From assembly GCA_003167255.1 (NCBI GenBank), contig PMTR01000044.1, forward strand, positions 19,635 through 83,634: 64,000 nucleotides of DNA. The letters are read 5' to 3'. A program made the translations under genes and the position numbers. Below the pieces are notes generated by a model. It saw nothing but the letters and a program-made list of their open reading frames with translations. It did no database searches and was not told where the DNA came from. The number at the start of each line of letters is the position of its first letter. Position 1 is the stretch's first letter. Source of the stretch: Bryobacterales bacterium (GTDB taxonomy: Bacteria; Acidobacteriota; Terriglobia; Bryobacterales; Bryobacteraceae). Of this stretch, positions 43,361-51,641 are shown piece by piece.

Positions 43361-44173
43361 TCACTTGGCCGGGCAGTTGAGCAGATCGATCAGCCTGGGC
43401 GCCACCGGGCAGTAGCGGTGCGCCTCCCATCCGAGGGCGCCGGCCATCAACAGCACGATCACGAACGGAATCCAGGTGGACCAGATCACACCGGCCATCC
43501 AGTTGTGATGCTCTTCCTTCGAAACCCGCGTCAAGGAACCGGCCAGAACCACCTGGCAGGCGGCTTCCGGGAGAATGTGTGGCGCGGCATAAACCAGATA
43601 CACGCCGCCTCCGAGGATGCAGGAGACCAGCGCGATCAACAGTACGATCACCAGCCAGCCATCGTCGTCGCCGCCGCCGCCGCCGAGATCGAGATCGGGC
43701 CACCAATGCGAGCCGGATGACGCGGAAGATGAATGGGAGGCAAGAGCGGCGCCATCTTCGGCTTCCCAGGAACTGCTGGCGCCTCCGCCCCCGGAGTCAC
43801 CTCCGCCGAACCCGGGAAAGCCGCCGCCGGAGCCGCTTCCGCCCCCGCCGAAACCGAAAGAGCCGCCCTGGCCGCCGCCCCCGCCGAAATTGAGATTGGC
43901 GAGTTGGAAGCCCGCCAGGCTATGGACCGTCACGTACCAGATCCACACCCGAATCAGCAACAGGAAAACGCAGTAGGAGGCCAGTACCGCAATCGGGTAA
44001 CGGAAGCGAAGAGAGACCCCGAGTTCCATCAGACACTTGCTGGCCAGAACTCCGGAGGAGATCACCGCGGCGAGGATCACGGTCATGTGGAAGCGGACAA
44101 AGTAATCGTGAGCGATGCGGCGCTCGAACTGCGGGCCGTCCACAGAGGACGGGGTCTTGCTGCCTTGCGTCAT
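43361..44173 (-). CDS. Multi-pass membrane protein with Gly/Ser-rich loop
   Basis: 270 residues. Four hydrophobic helices: FHMTVILAAVISSGVL, YPIAVLASYCVFLLLIRVWIW, GWLVIVLLIALVSCILGGGVYLVYA and WIPFVIVLLMAGALGW. Helices 2 and 3 are separated by about 95 residues of Gly/Ser/Phe-rich sequence (FGFGGGGSGSGGGFPGFGGG) that ends in Asp/Glu/His residues. I do not recognise the family. GGAGGT lies 8 nt before the ATG at 44173, which is preferred over GTG 44182. It stands alone between repeat-rich gaps. Confidence 0.6.
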   Translation of the reverse strand: MTQGSKTPSSVDGPQFERRIAHDYFVRFHMTVILAAVISSGVLASKCLMELGVSLRFRYPIAVLASYCVFLLLIRVWIWYVTVHSLAGFQLANLNFGGGGGQGGSFGFGGGGSGSGGGFPGFGGGDSGGGGASSSWEAEDGAALASHSSSASSGSHWWPDLDLGGGGGDDDGWLVIVLLIALVSCILGGGVYLVYAAPHILPEAACQVVLAGSLTRVSKEEHHNWMAGVIWSTWIPFVIVLLMAGALGWEAHRYCPVAPRLIDLLNCPAK

Positions 44174-44262
44174 GCTCGCCACCTCCGAGACTTGAGTTTA
44201 GCCCGCTTTTCTTACGCCTGCCCGCGATTTTGGCGATGTGTCCTCGCTCCTTCTGCCGGAAT

Positions 44263-44352
44263 ACGTTAGTGAACTTCTGAAGTGACGCACCAAGTACACC
44301 GTTAGCAAGCGGTTTTGGATACGCTAGCGAACTTCCGGAGTGACGGACTAAG
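44263..44352. repeat. Direct repeat GAACTTC(C/T)GGAGTGACG
   Basis: Two units of 31-32 bp, ACGTTAGTGAACTTCTGAAG... (44263-44293) and ACGCTAGCGAACTTCCGGAG... (44321-44352), share about 75% identity around a 27-bp spacer. This direct repeat is non-coding. The second unit ends at the stop of the gene at 44353. Confidence 0.6.
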
Positions 44353-44928
44353 CTAGGAGGCCCGCGCGGTGCGGCCGGCTGAGAGGTTGGGGGCTGCCTG
44401 GGCTTGGCCGGCGGAAGCGCCGGCCCCACTTTGGAAGGGACTCGGCGGGAACGCGGCGGGGGCATCAGGCGGTTTGACGGAACGAACCCAATTTTCCGTA
44501 ACTGGCGCTTTTTCTTTTTGTTGCGCGGGCGGTTCGGCGGCGGTGCGCTCTTTTTGGAGGCGGCGGAGTTCGGCCAGAGACCGGAAATGCCGGCTGTCTT
44601 CGGAGACGAGGCGGCGCTGGACCTGTATGAGGAGGGCGTTGGAGGCCGGGTCGCGGAGCAGGGCCAGCAGATCGGGAGCGGAATCGAGGAGTTGGGTTTC
44701 CAGGCGGCCCCAACGTTGTTTGTTCCATTGGGCGAGGAGCATGGTGCGGAGCAACCATTCCTCGGTAGCGCCGAGGGGGTGATACTGGTCGAGGTAAGCC
44801 TGGGTAAGGGCCTCTAGTTCCGCGGGGTCTTCACCGTGGATGAGGTAAGGACGGAGGTCGAGGCGGAGGTTTCGACCGGAGACGGGCGGCGCGGCGGCCG
44901 GTTTGGGTGTGGCGACTGGACGTGTCAT
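44353..44928 (-). CDS. Hypothetical protein, 191 residues, with captured repeat at C terminus
   Basis: No signal peptide or membrane helix. The central helical part reads AYLDQYHPLGATEEWLLRTMLLAQWNKQRWGRLE, then RDPASNALLIQVQRRLVSEDSRHFRSLAELRRLQKE. This pattern is seen in a multi-member uncharacterised family of Acidobacteriota, which I recall only loosely. The C-terminal part (about 165-185; GAGASAGQAQAAP) is encoded by a GTGGGGC-type repeat (44401-44433), so it is likely dispensable. ATG 44928 (MTRPVATPK) is chosen as start. Confidence 0.55.
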   Translation of the reverse strand: MTRPVATPKPAAAPPVSGRNLRLDLRPYLIHGEDPAELEALTQAYLDQYHPLGATEEWLLRTMLLAQWNKQRWGRLETQLLDSAPDLLALLRDPASNALLIQVQRRLVSEDSRHFRSLAELRRLQKERTAAEPPAQQKEKAPVTENWVRSVKPPDAPAAFPPSPFQSGAGASAGQAQAAPNLSAGRTARAS

Positions 44929-45276
44929 ACGACTCCACGGTAGCGGGCGAGGGGGATGGAGTCTGAAACTGGAAATTGTAAGTGGATGAAAGCAGGGGAA
45001 ATCGAGTTGATTTTTTTTGTGAACGGCCAGAAGCGGTTCCGTCAGCCTGAGCCGCAGTTTCGGGGGCGCCTTCGGCAAAGCGTTTGTTCCTGACAGTATT
45101 GCAAAAATGGGTAGTGGGTCAGCTTGAAATTTTGCCCATTGACAAACGACCAGTTTACTTCTTCCTTTTCACAGTAGGCTTTTGGGTGTCGGTAACTTTG
45201 CGGACTGCCGCGCGCCTTTTCTTCGTCGCAGATCAGCGGGTCTCTTCGTAGCCATATAGGCTTCTGCCTGGTCAGA
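44929..45276. other. 348-bp gap without a supported gene, start of AT-richer patch
   Basis: The base composition falls from here to about 46640. Several short open frames exist on the minus strand (for example a 28-codon Lys/Arg-rich one at about 45180-45260), but none has a convincing Shine-Dalgarno or known domain. Nothing else is seen. Confidence 0.4.
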
Positions 45277-45456
45277 CTATTTGGGAACACTGAAGATTGC
45301 GATGCGCCTGGACCCCATGTTGATGGTTTCGAGCAGCGTTCCGACGAAGACCAGATTTTGCCCAGTCACCCTGGCGAGCCTCCATTTCTTCCCCTTGGTC
45401 ATTCTTTCGCCTCTTTTGGCTTTCTTGCCACGTATGGTGATTTCGCTTGTAGCCAT
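45277..45456 (-). CDS. Possible small basic protein, 59 residues
   Basis: Start ATG at 45456 with AGGAG about 10 nt upstream; stop TAG at 45277-45279. The product is strongly basic and contains GKKAKRGERMTKGKKWRLA followed by ARVTGQNLVFVGTLLETINMG. A Lys-rich head followed by a hydrophobic segment could be a small nucleic-acid-binding or membrane-associated protein. Coding potential was judged only from start, SD and composition. It diverges from the Ntn-hydrolase gene by 178 bp. Confidence 0.4.
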   Translation of the reverse strand: MATSEITIRGKKAKRGERMTKGKKWRLARVTGQNLVFVGTLLETINMGSRRIAIFSVPK

Positions 45457-45634
45457 TTTCGGCAGGCTCCTTTAACGGCTTCGTATCGTAGCACACGGCA
45501 ACCGCTCAAGCATGACGCCAACCTTCCCAATTCGGCCAACGACAGACACGCTGCTACCGTACCGTCGGTCGGTGCGCCCGTTCGCCCCGCAACCGCTAAA
45601 GCGGTATCCTTGTACCCTACCCAAGGAGAAACGC

Positions 45635-46495
45635 ATGACTATCGCGGCTGGTTTTTGGCACCGGGATGGGGTACTGCTGTGTTCGGACGCCCAACAAGAA
45701 GGGGGGGCCACTAAGCTGTATGGCCCCAAGATAGGTTTTCTCGAATGTCCGGGCGGCAAGTTGGGTATTGCTTTGTGCGGAAATGTGAGATTTGCATTGT
45801 CGGCTATTCAGAAATGCGCTCAAGAATTGCGAAGCGTTCCACCTGACGAAACCCTTGCACGTCTAGAGCAGGTTCTTGAGCAAGAATACAGGCGGGTTGT
45901 ATTTAGCCATCCTAGCTACGGCAAAGACGATGCGATTGGATACTCGCTTCTGATCTCATTTTGGAGTTCCGTTAGGAGAGATACGAGTATGTTCGTCACC
46001 ACTGAACATACTATGAGCAGTTGTTTCGATAGATTCCAGGCAATCGGAATCGGCTTTGAGTTGGCCAACGTCTTAGCTCGACCATTCGCCTTCGATGACA
46101 TGAGCGAGGAAGGAACAATAGCGCTTGCTGCGTACATCCTTTCCCAAGTGAAGGATAACGTTCCTGGGTGCGGTGGTATTTCGCAATTCGTTTCAATGCG
46201 CAACGACGGTACAGTATCTCCCGAATGGAGTCTTGTTACTGATCAGATTCAAGAGGTGGCGTGTAAGTATGACAAGGCTTGCCACGAATTACTCTTCAGT
46301 ATGGTCGGCGAGGATGATGTCGAATTTGAGAAGGCACTCTTAGCACTTACAAGCACGGCGCGGCAACTTAAAGACCGTTGGAGAGGATCTCGGAACTCTA
46401 ATCCAGCAATCGCACAATATCTTCTAATGACCAGAGGCGGTTGGACACCCCCGCAGCCATCGCCGGAGTCACCCGAAGGGTCTGATGAATTCTGA
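45635..46495 (+). CDS. Stand-alone proteasome-beta-like Ntn hydrolase
   Basis: 286 residues. After removal of Met1 the mature N terminus is [20 protein letters not shown]. Thr1 and Asp17 match the catalytic residues of proteasome beta/HslV subunits (Thr1, Asp17). Lys26 or Lys31 in KLYGPKIG could serve as Lys33. [19 protein letters not shown] parallels the HslV strand-turn GFAGGTADAF. The protein is longer than HslV (about 175) or Anbu (about 240), with an extra C-terminal region (about 215-286). Strong AAGGAGA precedes the ATG at 45635. Codon use (AGG, AGA, TTG) and lower GC differ from neighbours. No AAA+ unfoldase is nearby. The last about 33 codons run antisense to a transposase remnant. 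Confidence 0.7.
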   Translation: MTIAAGFWHRDGVLLCSDAQQEGGATKLYGPKIGFLECPGGKLGIALCGNVRFALSAIQKCAQELRSVPPDETLARLEQVLEQEYRRVVFSHPSYGKDDAIGYSLLISFWSSVRRDTSMFVTTEHTMSSCFDRFQAIGIGFELANVLARPFAFDDMSEEGTIALAAYILSQVKDNVPGCGGISQFVSMRNDGTVSPEWSLVTDQIQEVACKYDKACHELLFSMVGEDDVEFEKALLALTSTARQLKDRWRGSRNSNPAIAQYLLMTRGGWTPPQPSPESPEGSDEF

Positions 46496-46574
46496 CGAAA
46501 TTGTAGTGCATGTAGTGAAGGGCGATAGAGGCAACGTGGTTTTCGAGCTTCTTTGAGAAGGCGTTCGTTAGCCG
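46398..46574 (-). pseudogene. C-terminal remnant of an IS transposase
   Basis: On the minus strand, an open frame reads [20 protein letters not shown], continues [22 protein letters not shown], and ends [17 protein letters not shown]. This is the C-terminal end of a widespread DDE transposase family: the Tyr-Asn-Phe-x-Arg-x-His-Gln-Thr-Leu-Arg block is diagnostic. No N-terminal or DDE catalytic region remains upstream, because a stop lies at about 46626. It overlaps the 3' end of the Ntn-hydrolase gene in antisense. Confidence 0.85.
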
Positions 46575-46890
46575 GGCGTCGGGGGACAGCCTGAACTGCG
46601 GTATTTTCAGGCAATCCGGTTTAGTTCACCGAACGGTTTCAATCAATTTCGCGGCCCGGCCGCATCATCGTCCCCGGCTCTTCCGCGCCGCGAAACTGAC
46701 GGCACCTTTTCAGACGGGCTCCAAATTCCCGGGGGCGGCGGTCGGGGAAATGGGTCTTAATTAAGCTACAGGGGCGAAAAGAATATCCGGGTTCGTGGTG
46801 ACCGCAAAGCACGTGCGGCAGCTCAGAATGACAGGCAGGGAGGCCCATATAAGCCCGCTTCACCTACTTGACCTCAATCGTGACACGGTC
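46575..46890. other. 316-bp gap, no gene seen
   Basis: Contains no supported open frame. There is a mixture of AT-rich sequence (for example TCTTAATTAAG near 46754) and short GC-rich tracts, consistent with debris next to the IS remnant. Confidence 0.5.
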
Positions 46891-47397
46891 TTATCTGGCT
46901 GCGGCGATCTTTTGGATTTTCGTCCCCGCTTTGGCCGCGATCCCATGAGCGGCGCGCGCCGGCCGCGGAATATCCATGGATGTGAAAGTAAACCGGCCGC
47001 GAGCGGTCCCAATGGTATAGAAGTTATTCCGATAGGCGAAGGGGAAGGGGCCATTCCAAGTTACCCAGCGTTTTTCAGAGGTGACGGCCTGGATCTCGCG
47101 CCAGGCAAGTTGGACCTCGCCTGCCCCGGGCAGATGAAACTCCACCCCATCCTCGCCGACGCGCAAGTAGTAACTTCGAGTGCGGCGGATCCACAAGCGG
47201 AGTGACCATGCGAATCGCGCCGGGGGCCAGGCCATGGCGCCGATGAGCGCGATCACCCAGAGATCAGACCAGTGCAAAGGTCGAATCTTGAATACCGCGA
47301 CGAAAAATGCCAGAGCGAAGGTGGCCGAAAAAGCCCAGAACAGCGCCAGCGTGGCGTACCACGGCGCCAGACGCAGGCCTTTACGGCGGAAGATCAT
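46891..47397 (-). CDS. Small membrane protein with bPH/YcxB-like region
   Basis: 168 residues. Two N-terminal TM helices (WYATLALFWAFSATFALAFFVAVF and LWVIALIGAMAWPPARFAW) precede a soluble domain of about 90 residues. That domain starts TRSYYLRVGEDGVEFHLPGAGEVQLAWREIQAV and includes FYTIGTARGRFTFTSMD. The strand pattern D-G-V-x-F...L-x-W-x-x-I is typical of bacterial PH-like (YcxB) domains. Start ATG 47397 was chosen; the frame upstream enters a repeat. Function is unknown. Confidence 0.65.
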   Translation of the reverse strand: MIFRRKGLRLAPWYATLALFWAFSATFALAFFVAVFKIRPLHWSDLWVIALIGAMAWPPARFAWSLRLWIRRTRSYYLRVGEDGVEFHLPGAGEVQLAWREIQAVTSEKRWVTWNGPFPFAYRNNFYTIGTARGRFTFTSMDIPRPARAAHGIAAKAGTKIQKIAAAR

Positions 47398-47436
47398 CGC
47401 CGGAATACTACCACAACGGCAGCGCGGTTTTCGCAA

Positions 47437-47499
47437 GGGCAAACCGGGCACAGCTATCCAATTCCAAAGGCGGAAATTGGTAGCAGTCCCCGCTTTGCG
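47437..47499. repeat. TACCAATTCC-type dispersed stem-loop repeat, copy 3 (inverted)
   Basis: Its reverse complement matches the copies at 11016 and 16402 over about 60 bp. It lies between divergently transcribed genes (46891-47397 minus, 47542-49965 plus), and ends 42 bp before the permease start. Confidence 0.85.
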
Positions 47500-47541
47500 A
47501 TGAACGTGGTAACCTTTTCCGCACGTGCTAGTAATTAAACT

Positions 47542-49965
47542 ATGGGACGCTGGCTGAGAATCATTTTGTCCGATATCGCCGACGATGCGCGGCACGCGGT
47601 TCGCATGCTCGCCCGCAATCGAGCGTTTACGATTGTGGTTGTGGCGGCGTTGGCAATGGGGATCGGCGCCACCACGGCAATCTTCACGGTAGTCAACAGC
47701 GTTCTGCTGCAGCCGTTGCGGTATCGCGATGCCGGGCAGATCGTCAACGTCGCCACGCGGTGGAAGAACCGCAGCACCCTCACGCCGCGGATGACTGGCG
47801 GCGACCTGGTGGACGTGGCCGAAGAGGCCAGCGGCTTTTCGGCCTTCAGCAGCTACTTTGGCGGCGAAGTGGGCGTCCAGGTGGGCGGCCGCGGCGAGTT
47901 CACCGGCGTGTATTGGATCAACCCCGGATTCGTGCGCGTGTTCAGCGTGCTTCCGGTTGCCGGGCGCGTTTTGGAGGAGGACGACGCGGAGCGCGCGGCC
48001 ATGGTCAGCCTGCCGTTTGCGCAACGAACTTTCGGCGACGCCGCGGGCGCGCTCGGCAAGATGGTCCACGTGGAAAACAAGGCCTATGAAATCGCCGGCG
48101 TGCTTCCCGCGGGCTTCCAGTTCCCCGAGAAGGCCGAGATCTGGTTAGCTGGCCCGGACAAACCGGCGAACCTCAACCGGACGGCTTATAACTATTACGT
48201 GGTCGCCAAGTTGCGGCTCGATGTGACGCTGGAGACCGCGCAAGCGCAGCTCGATACCATCGCGGCGCGCCTGGAGGCGGCTTACCCGGACAGCAACCGG
48301 GATAAAATATTCGCCGCCATCCCGCTGCAGGAACGGCTGGTGGGCGGACTGCGCCCGACGCTCTACCTGCTGCTGGGAGCGGTGGGGCTGGTGCTGCTGA
48401 TTGCGTGCGCCAATGTGGCGAACCTGCTGCTGGCGCGGACTCCGGCGCGCGCGCGGGAGATGGCCGTGCGCGCCGCACTGGGCGCGAGCCGCTGGCGCGT
48501 GGTCCGCCAGCTCACGGTGGAGAACCTGCTGCTGGCGTTGGCGGCCGCGGTATTGGGAGTGGCGCTGGCGCAGTTCGGTATCGCCGCGTTGCTGCGGGCG
48601 GCGCCCGACAATCTGCCGCGCCTGGGAGAAGTGCGCCTGGACCGCGCGGCGCTGCTGTTCGCCGTGCTGGCCTCGCTGGTTTCGAGCGTCGTGTTCGGCC
48701 TGGCGCCGGCGTGGCAGGCTTCGCGCCTGGAGGTCACCGAAGCGCTCAAACAGGGCGGATCGCGGGGCGTGGTGGGGCGCGGATCGCACCGGCTGCGACA
48801 CGGGTTGATCGTCGCGGAGATCGCTTTGTCATTTGTGCTGGCGATTGGCGCGGGACTGCTGTTCCGCAGCTTTCTTGCACTTACTAATGTCCAGCTCGGT
48901 TACCGGACGGAAGGAATGCTGGTGATGTACGCGCACGCTCCGGCGCATTCTCTGGCGGAGTATCTGCAAGTGGGCCGGCAGTACGAAGAGATGCTCGGCC
49001 AGGTGCGCGGCATTCCCGGAGTGACTTCCGCCGCGGCTGTGATGGGCCTGCCCACGGGCCAGTATGGCTCGAACGGCAGCTTCGCGGTGGAAGGGCGGCA
49101 TGTGTTCGGCAAGAGCCGCGACATGCCGCAGGCCGGCTTCAGCCTCTCCAGTCCCGGCTACTTCGGTGCGATGGGCGTGCCGCTCGAGCGCGGCCGCGAC
49201 TTCACCACGCAGGACGTTTACGAATCGCCCTTCGTCGGCGTGGTGAGCGCGGCGCTGGTGCGGCAGGTCTTCCCACACGACGACCCGATCGGCCAAAGAA
49301 TCCAGCTCGGGCTCGACAGCCCGAATTGGGTGACCATCGTCGGCATCGTGGGCGATGTGCGGCAAACGCCCGCCACGCCGCCCGGGCCGGAAATCTACAT
49401 GCCGCTGCGGCAGCATCCCTATCATGGGAATGAGGTTGAGGTGGTGGTGCGCACCAGCGTGCCTCCCGCATCCATCGCCGGCGCGGTGCGGCAAAAAGTA
49501 CAGGCCATGCTGCCGGAGACGGCCACGAAGTTCACCACCATGCAAAGCATGCTGGCCGATTCCGTCGCCACGCCGCACTTCCGCACCGTGCTGCTGGGCG
49601 TGTTTGCGGCGCTGGCGCTGCTGCTGGCGATGGCCGGCGTCTACGGTGTGATGGCCCAGGTCACGGCGGAGCGCACGGCCGAAATGGGCGTGCGGTTGGC
49701 GCTCGGCGCGACGCCCGGCGGCGTGATGTGGCTGATCCTACGCAAGGCGGGGCTGCTGGCGGCGATCGGACTGGCGATTGGCATGGCCGGGTCGATGGCG
49801 CTGGGGCGCGTGCTGGCGGGCATGCTCTTCGGTCTGCAAGCGACGGACGCGGTCACCTACGCGGGAGTGTTGGTTGCGGTGGGCGTAACGACGCTGGCGG
49901 CCGCCGCCGGGCCGGCCTGGCGCGCGGGGCGGATCAATCCGGTGGAGGCGATGCGGGAGGAGTGA
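47542..49965 (+). CDS. ABC transporter permease, ADOP/MacB-FtsX type, without ATPase
   Basis: 807 residues with two FtsX/MacB permease units. The first is at about 20-425 (AFTIVVVAALAMGIGATTAIFTVVNSVLLQPL, MacB periplasmic core, then LYLLLGAVGLVLLIACANVANLLLARTPARAREMAVRAALGASRW). The second is at about 430-807, repeating the same motif in MGVRLALGATPGGVMW with the final RAGRINPVEAMREE. Double-unit permeases of this type are very numerous in Acidobacteriota and usually lack a cognate ATPase next door, as here. Transported substrate unknown. Confidence 0.92.
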   Translation: MGRWLRIILSDIADDARHAVRMLARNRAFTIVVVAALAMGIGATTAIFTVVNSVLLQPLRYRDAGQIVNVATRWKNRSTLTPRMTGGDLVDVAEEASGFSAFSSYFGGEVGVQVGGRGEFTGVYWINPGFVRVFSVLPVAGRVLEEDDAERAAMVSLPFAQRTFGDAAGALGKMVHVENKAYEIAGVLPAGFQFPEKAEIWLAGPDKPANLNRTAYNYYVVAKLRLDVTLETAQAQLDTIAARLEAAYPDSNRDKIFAAIPLQERLVGGLRPTLYLLLGAVGLVLLIACANVANLLLARTPARAREMAVRAALGASRWRVVRQLTVENLLLALAAAVLGVALAQFGIAALLRAAPDNLPRLGEVRLDRAALLFAVLASLVSSVVFGLAPAWQASRLEVTEALKQGGSRGVVGRGSHRLRHGLIVAEIALSFVLAIGAGLLFRSFLALTNVQLGYRTEGMLVMYAHAPAHSLAEYLQVGRQYEEMLGQVRGIPGVTSAAAVMGLPTGQYGSNGSFAVEGRHVFGKSRDMPQAGFSLSSPGYFGAMGVPLERGRDFTTQDVYESPFVGVVSAALVRQVFPHDDPIGQRIQLGLDSPNWVTIVGIVGDVRQTPATPPGPEIYMPLRQHPYHGNEVEVVVRTSVPPASIAGAVRQKVQAMLPETATKFTTMQSMLADSVATPHFRTVLLGVFAALALLLAMAGVYGVMAQVTAERTAEMGVRLALGATPGGVMWLILRKAGLLAAIGLAIGMAGSMALGRVLAGMLFGLQATDAVTYAGVLVAVGVTTLAAAAGPAWRAGRINPVEAMREE

Positions 49966-49970
49966 GCCAG

Positions 49971-51641
49971 TTAGAAGATCGTGATTGGCTCCAGACTGAC
50001 TTGTTTGGAGCCGTTCGGACCCAGCTCCACTTCGGCGCCTTTCGCACGGGCGCTCCAGAGTTTGTCGATGTTCGCGGCGGTGAGGTCGAGAGCGTCGAGG
50101 GAGGCAAGCACGGCGTATTTGCCGGGCGGCAGCGTGGCCGAAGTGCAGAGGCCGGCGGCGTCGGTGGTGGCGGAGGTCAGGACGGTCTCCAGTTCGGCGG
50201 GGGTCCTGGCGGTTGCCGGCAGAAACCACACGGTGGCGGACGCTACCGGGTCACCGTCCTTCCCGGCGAGCCTGGCGGAGATGGCGCCGCCGTCGCGGGC
50301 GACGACTACGGTCAGGGTGGCGCCGGCGATGGTCTGGAACGTCTGATGCAGGACGCTGAGACCGCCGTAGGTGATTTCTTTTATGTAGTAGCCAGTGGGG
50401 GCGGAGGCGCGGACGAGGTATTCATCGGGCCTTACGTTGTTGGCGACGAAGCGGCCCGGCAGCGGGGCGGTGGCGGATGCGCGGCCCGCACCGGAAACGG
50501 CCGGCACGAGAGAAACCTGGATCTGCGCGCTCGCTTGTTTCGCGGGTCCGTCGCCATCCCATACCACTTCGCCGGAAACGGGGAAGTCGGGGAGCGCATC
50601 GATCTGGAGTTTCACCAGGTCGTGGTCGGTGACGCTGACCGGCAGCGCGCCGAATAACTGGTGTTGCGACGGCGCGACGGGCCGGTTGGCCGAGGCGGCG
50701 GTAAACCGGTACTCGCCGGGAGGGAGCCCACACGCGCGGAACTGACCCTCTGAGCCAGTCATGGAGGACGGCGGGGAGAACCGCAACACGCCCGGGCCCA
50801 CAGGATCGGGGGCTATGGCGGGAGGCGCGATTTCGAAATACAGCGGCGTGGGCTTACCCTCGGCCAGCGTGACTCCCGCCACGCAGTAGGACTTCACGCG
50901 TTCCATCTCGATATCGAGACCTTCGATTTCCTGGCCGGGGCGCGGCGAGACGGTGACAGCGCCCTCGATAAAACCGGACTTCATGTAGTAAGCCGGCGCG
51001 AGAACGGGATCGCGCTTCTCAGAATCCTCCGGGGCGTCGGATGTGGCGGGCATTCCGCGGAGCACCGGGTCGGCGAGGAGAGCGTAGACGCCTCCGGGCT
51101 TGACGGCTCGATTGAGCTGGTAGTTGCCCTGGCTATCGGTGGTGGTGCGGGAGACTTGTCGATACGCCGGCTTGCCGTTCTGGTAGAACTTCTCAAGCAG
51201 GAGCACGGGGACGCGGATCATGGGGTACTTGGCATGATCCATGACGGCGCCGGAAAGGCGGGCTGAGATCACAACGGCGAAATCGACGCCGGTATGGGCC
51301 TCACCGCCGCTCAAGCTGACGGTGGCGCGCGCGGGCAGGATATCGTACCCGCTGACGGACACGGTGTAATTCGCCTGCGCAAGATCGCTGATCGTGTAGT
51401 GACCGAGGACGTCTGTTTGGGCTGTGAACCCCGTCGCACGGGAGGCACCGCCAGGGCTCGGCATGGGGCTGAAGCCACCGCCGTCCGGGGCGGCGAGCTG
51501 GACGGAGACGGTGCGTCCGGCGAGAGGCGCTTTGGTTCCCGCGTCGGTGACCGTTCCGCTGATCGACCCATGTGCCGGCGACCACGCCACAGTCTGCGCA
51601 AACGCGGCCGTCGCGGCGAATAGTAGAGCGGCTAACCGCAT
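49971..51641 (-). CDS. Secreted protein with carboxypeptidase regulatory-like domains
   Basis: 556 residues. Signal peptide MRLAALLFAATAAFAQ. Repeated beta-sandwich (CarboxypepD_reg-like) modules: HGSISGTVTDAGTKAPLAGRTVSVQ near 32, with TDVLGHYTISDLAQANYTVSVSG, ARLSGAVMDHAKYPM, and a late VSGEVVWDGDGP and AISARLAGKDGDPVASATVWF. Such modules are adhesion or folding domains of exported proteins. Start ATG 51641 overlaps the last base of the ggt stop (TAATG), implying translational coupling. Confidence 0.82.
   Translation of the reverse strand: MRLAALLFAATAAFAQTVAWSPAHGSISGTVTDAGTKAPLAGRTVSVQLAAPDGGGFSPMPSPGGASRATGFTAQTDVLGHYTISDLAQANYTVSVSGYDILPARATVSLSGGEAHTGVDFAVVISARLSGAVMDHAKYPMIRVPVLLLEKFYQNGKPAYRQVSRTTTDSQGNYQLNRAVKPGGVYALLADPVLRGMPATSDAPEDSEKRDPVLAPAYYMKSGFIEGAVTVSPRPGQEIEGLDIEMERVKSYCVAGVTLAEGKPTPLYFEIAPPAIAPDPVGPGVLRFSPPSSMTGSEGQFRACGLPPGEYRFTAASANRPVAPSQHQLFGALPVSVTDHDLVKLQIDALPDFPVSGEVVWDGDGPAKQASAQIQVSLVPAVSGAGRASATAPLPGRFVANNVRPDEYLVRASAPTGYYIKEITYGGLSVLHQTFQTIAGATLTVVVARDGGAISARLAGKDGDPVASATVWFLPATARTPAELETVLTSATTDAAGLCTSATLPPGKYAVLASLDALDLTAANIDKLWSARAKGAEVELGPNGSKQVSLEPITIF

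Noticed and set aside
47398..48069. Upstream extension of the bPH-like membrane protein to 392 codons
   Set aside because: The extension reads through the stem-loop repeat and overlaps the permease gene; the ATG at 47397 explains the conserved part.
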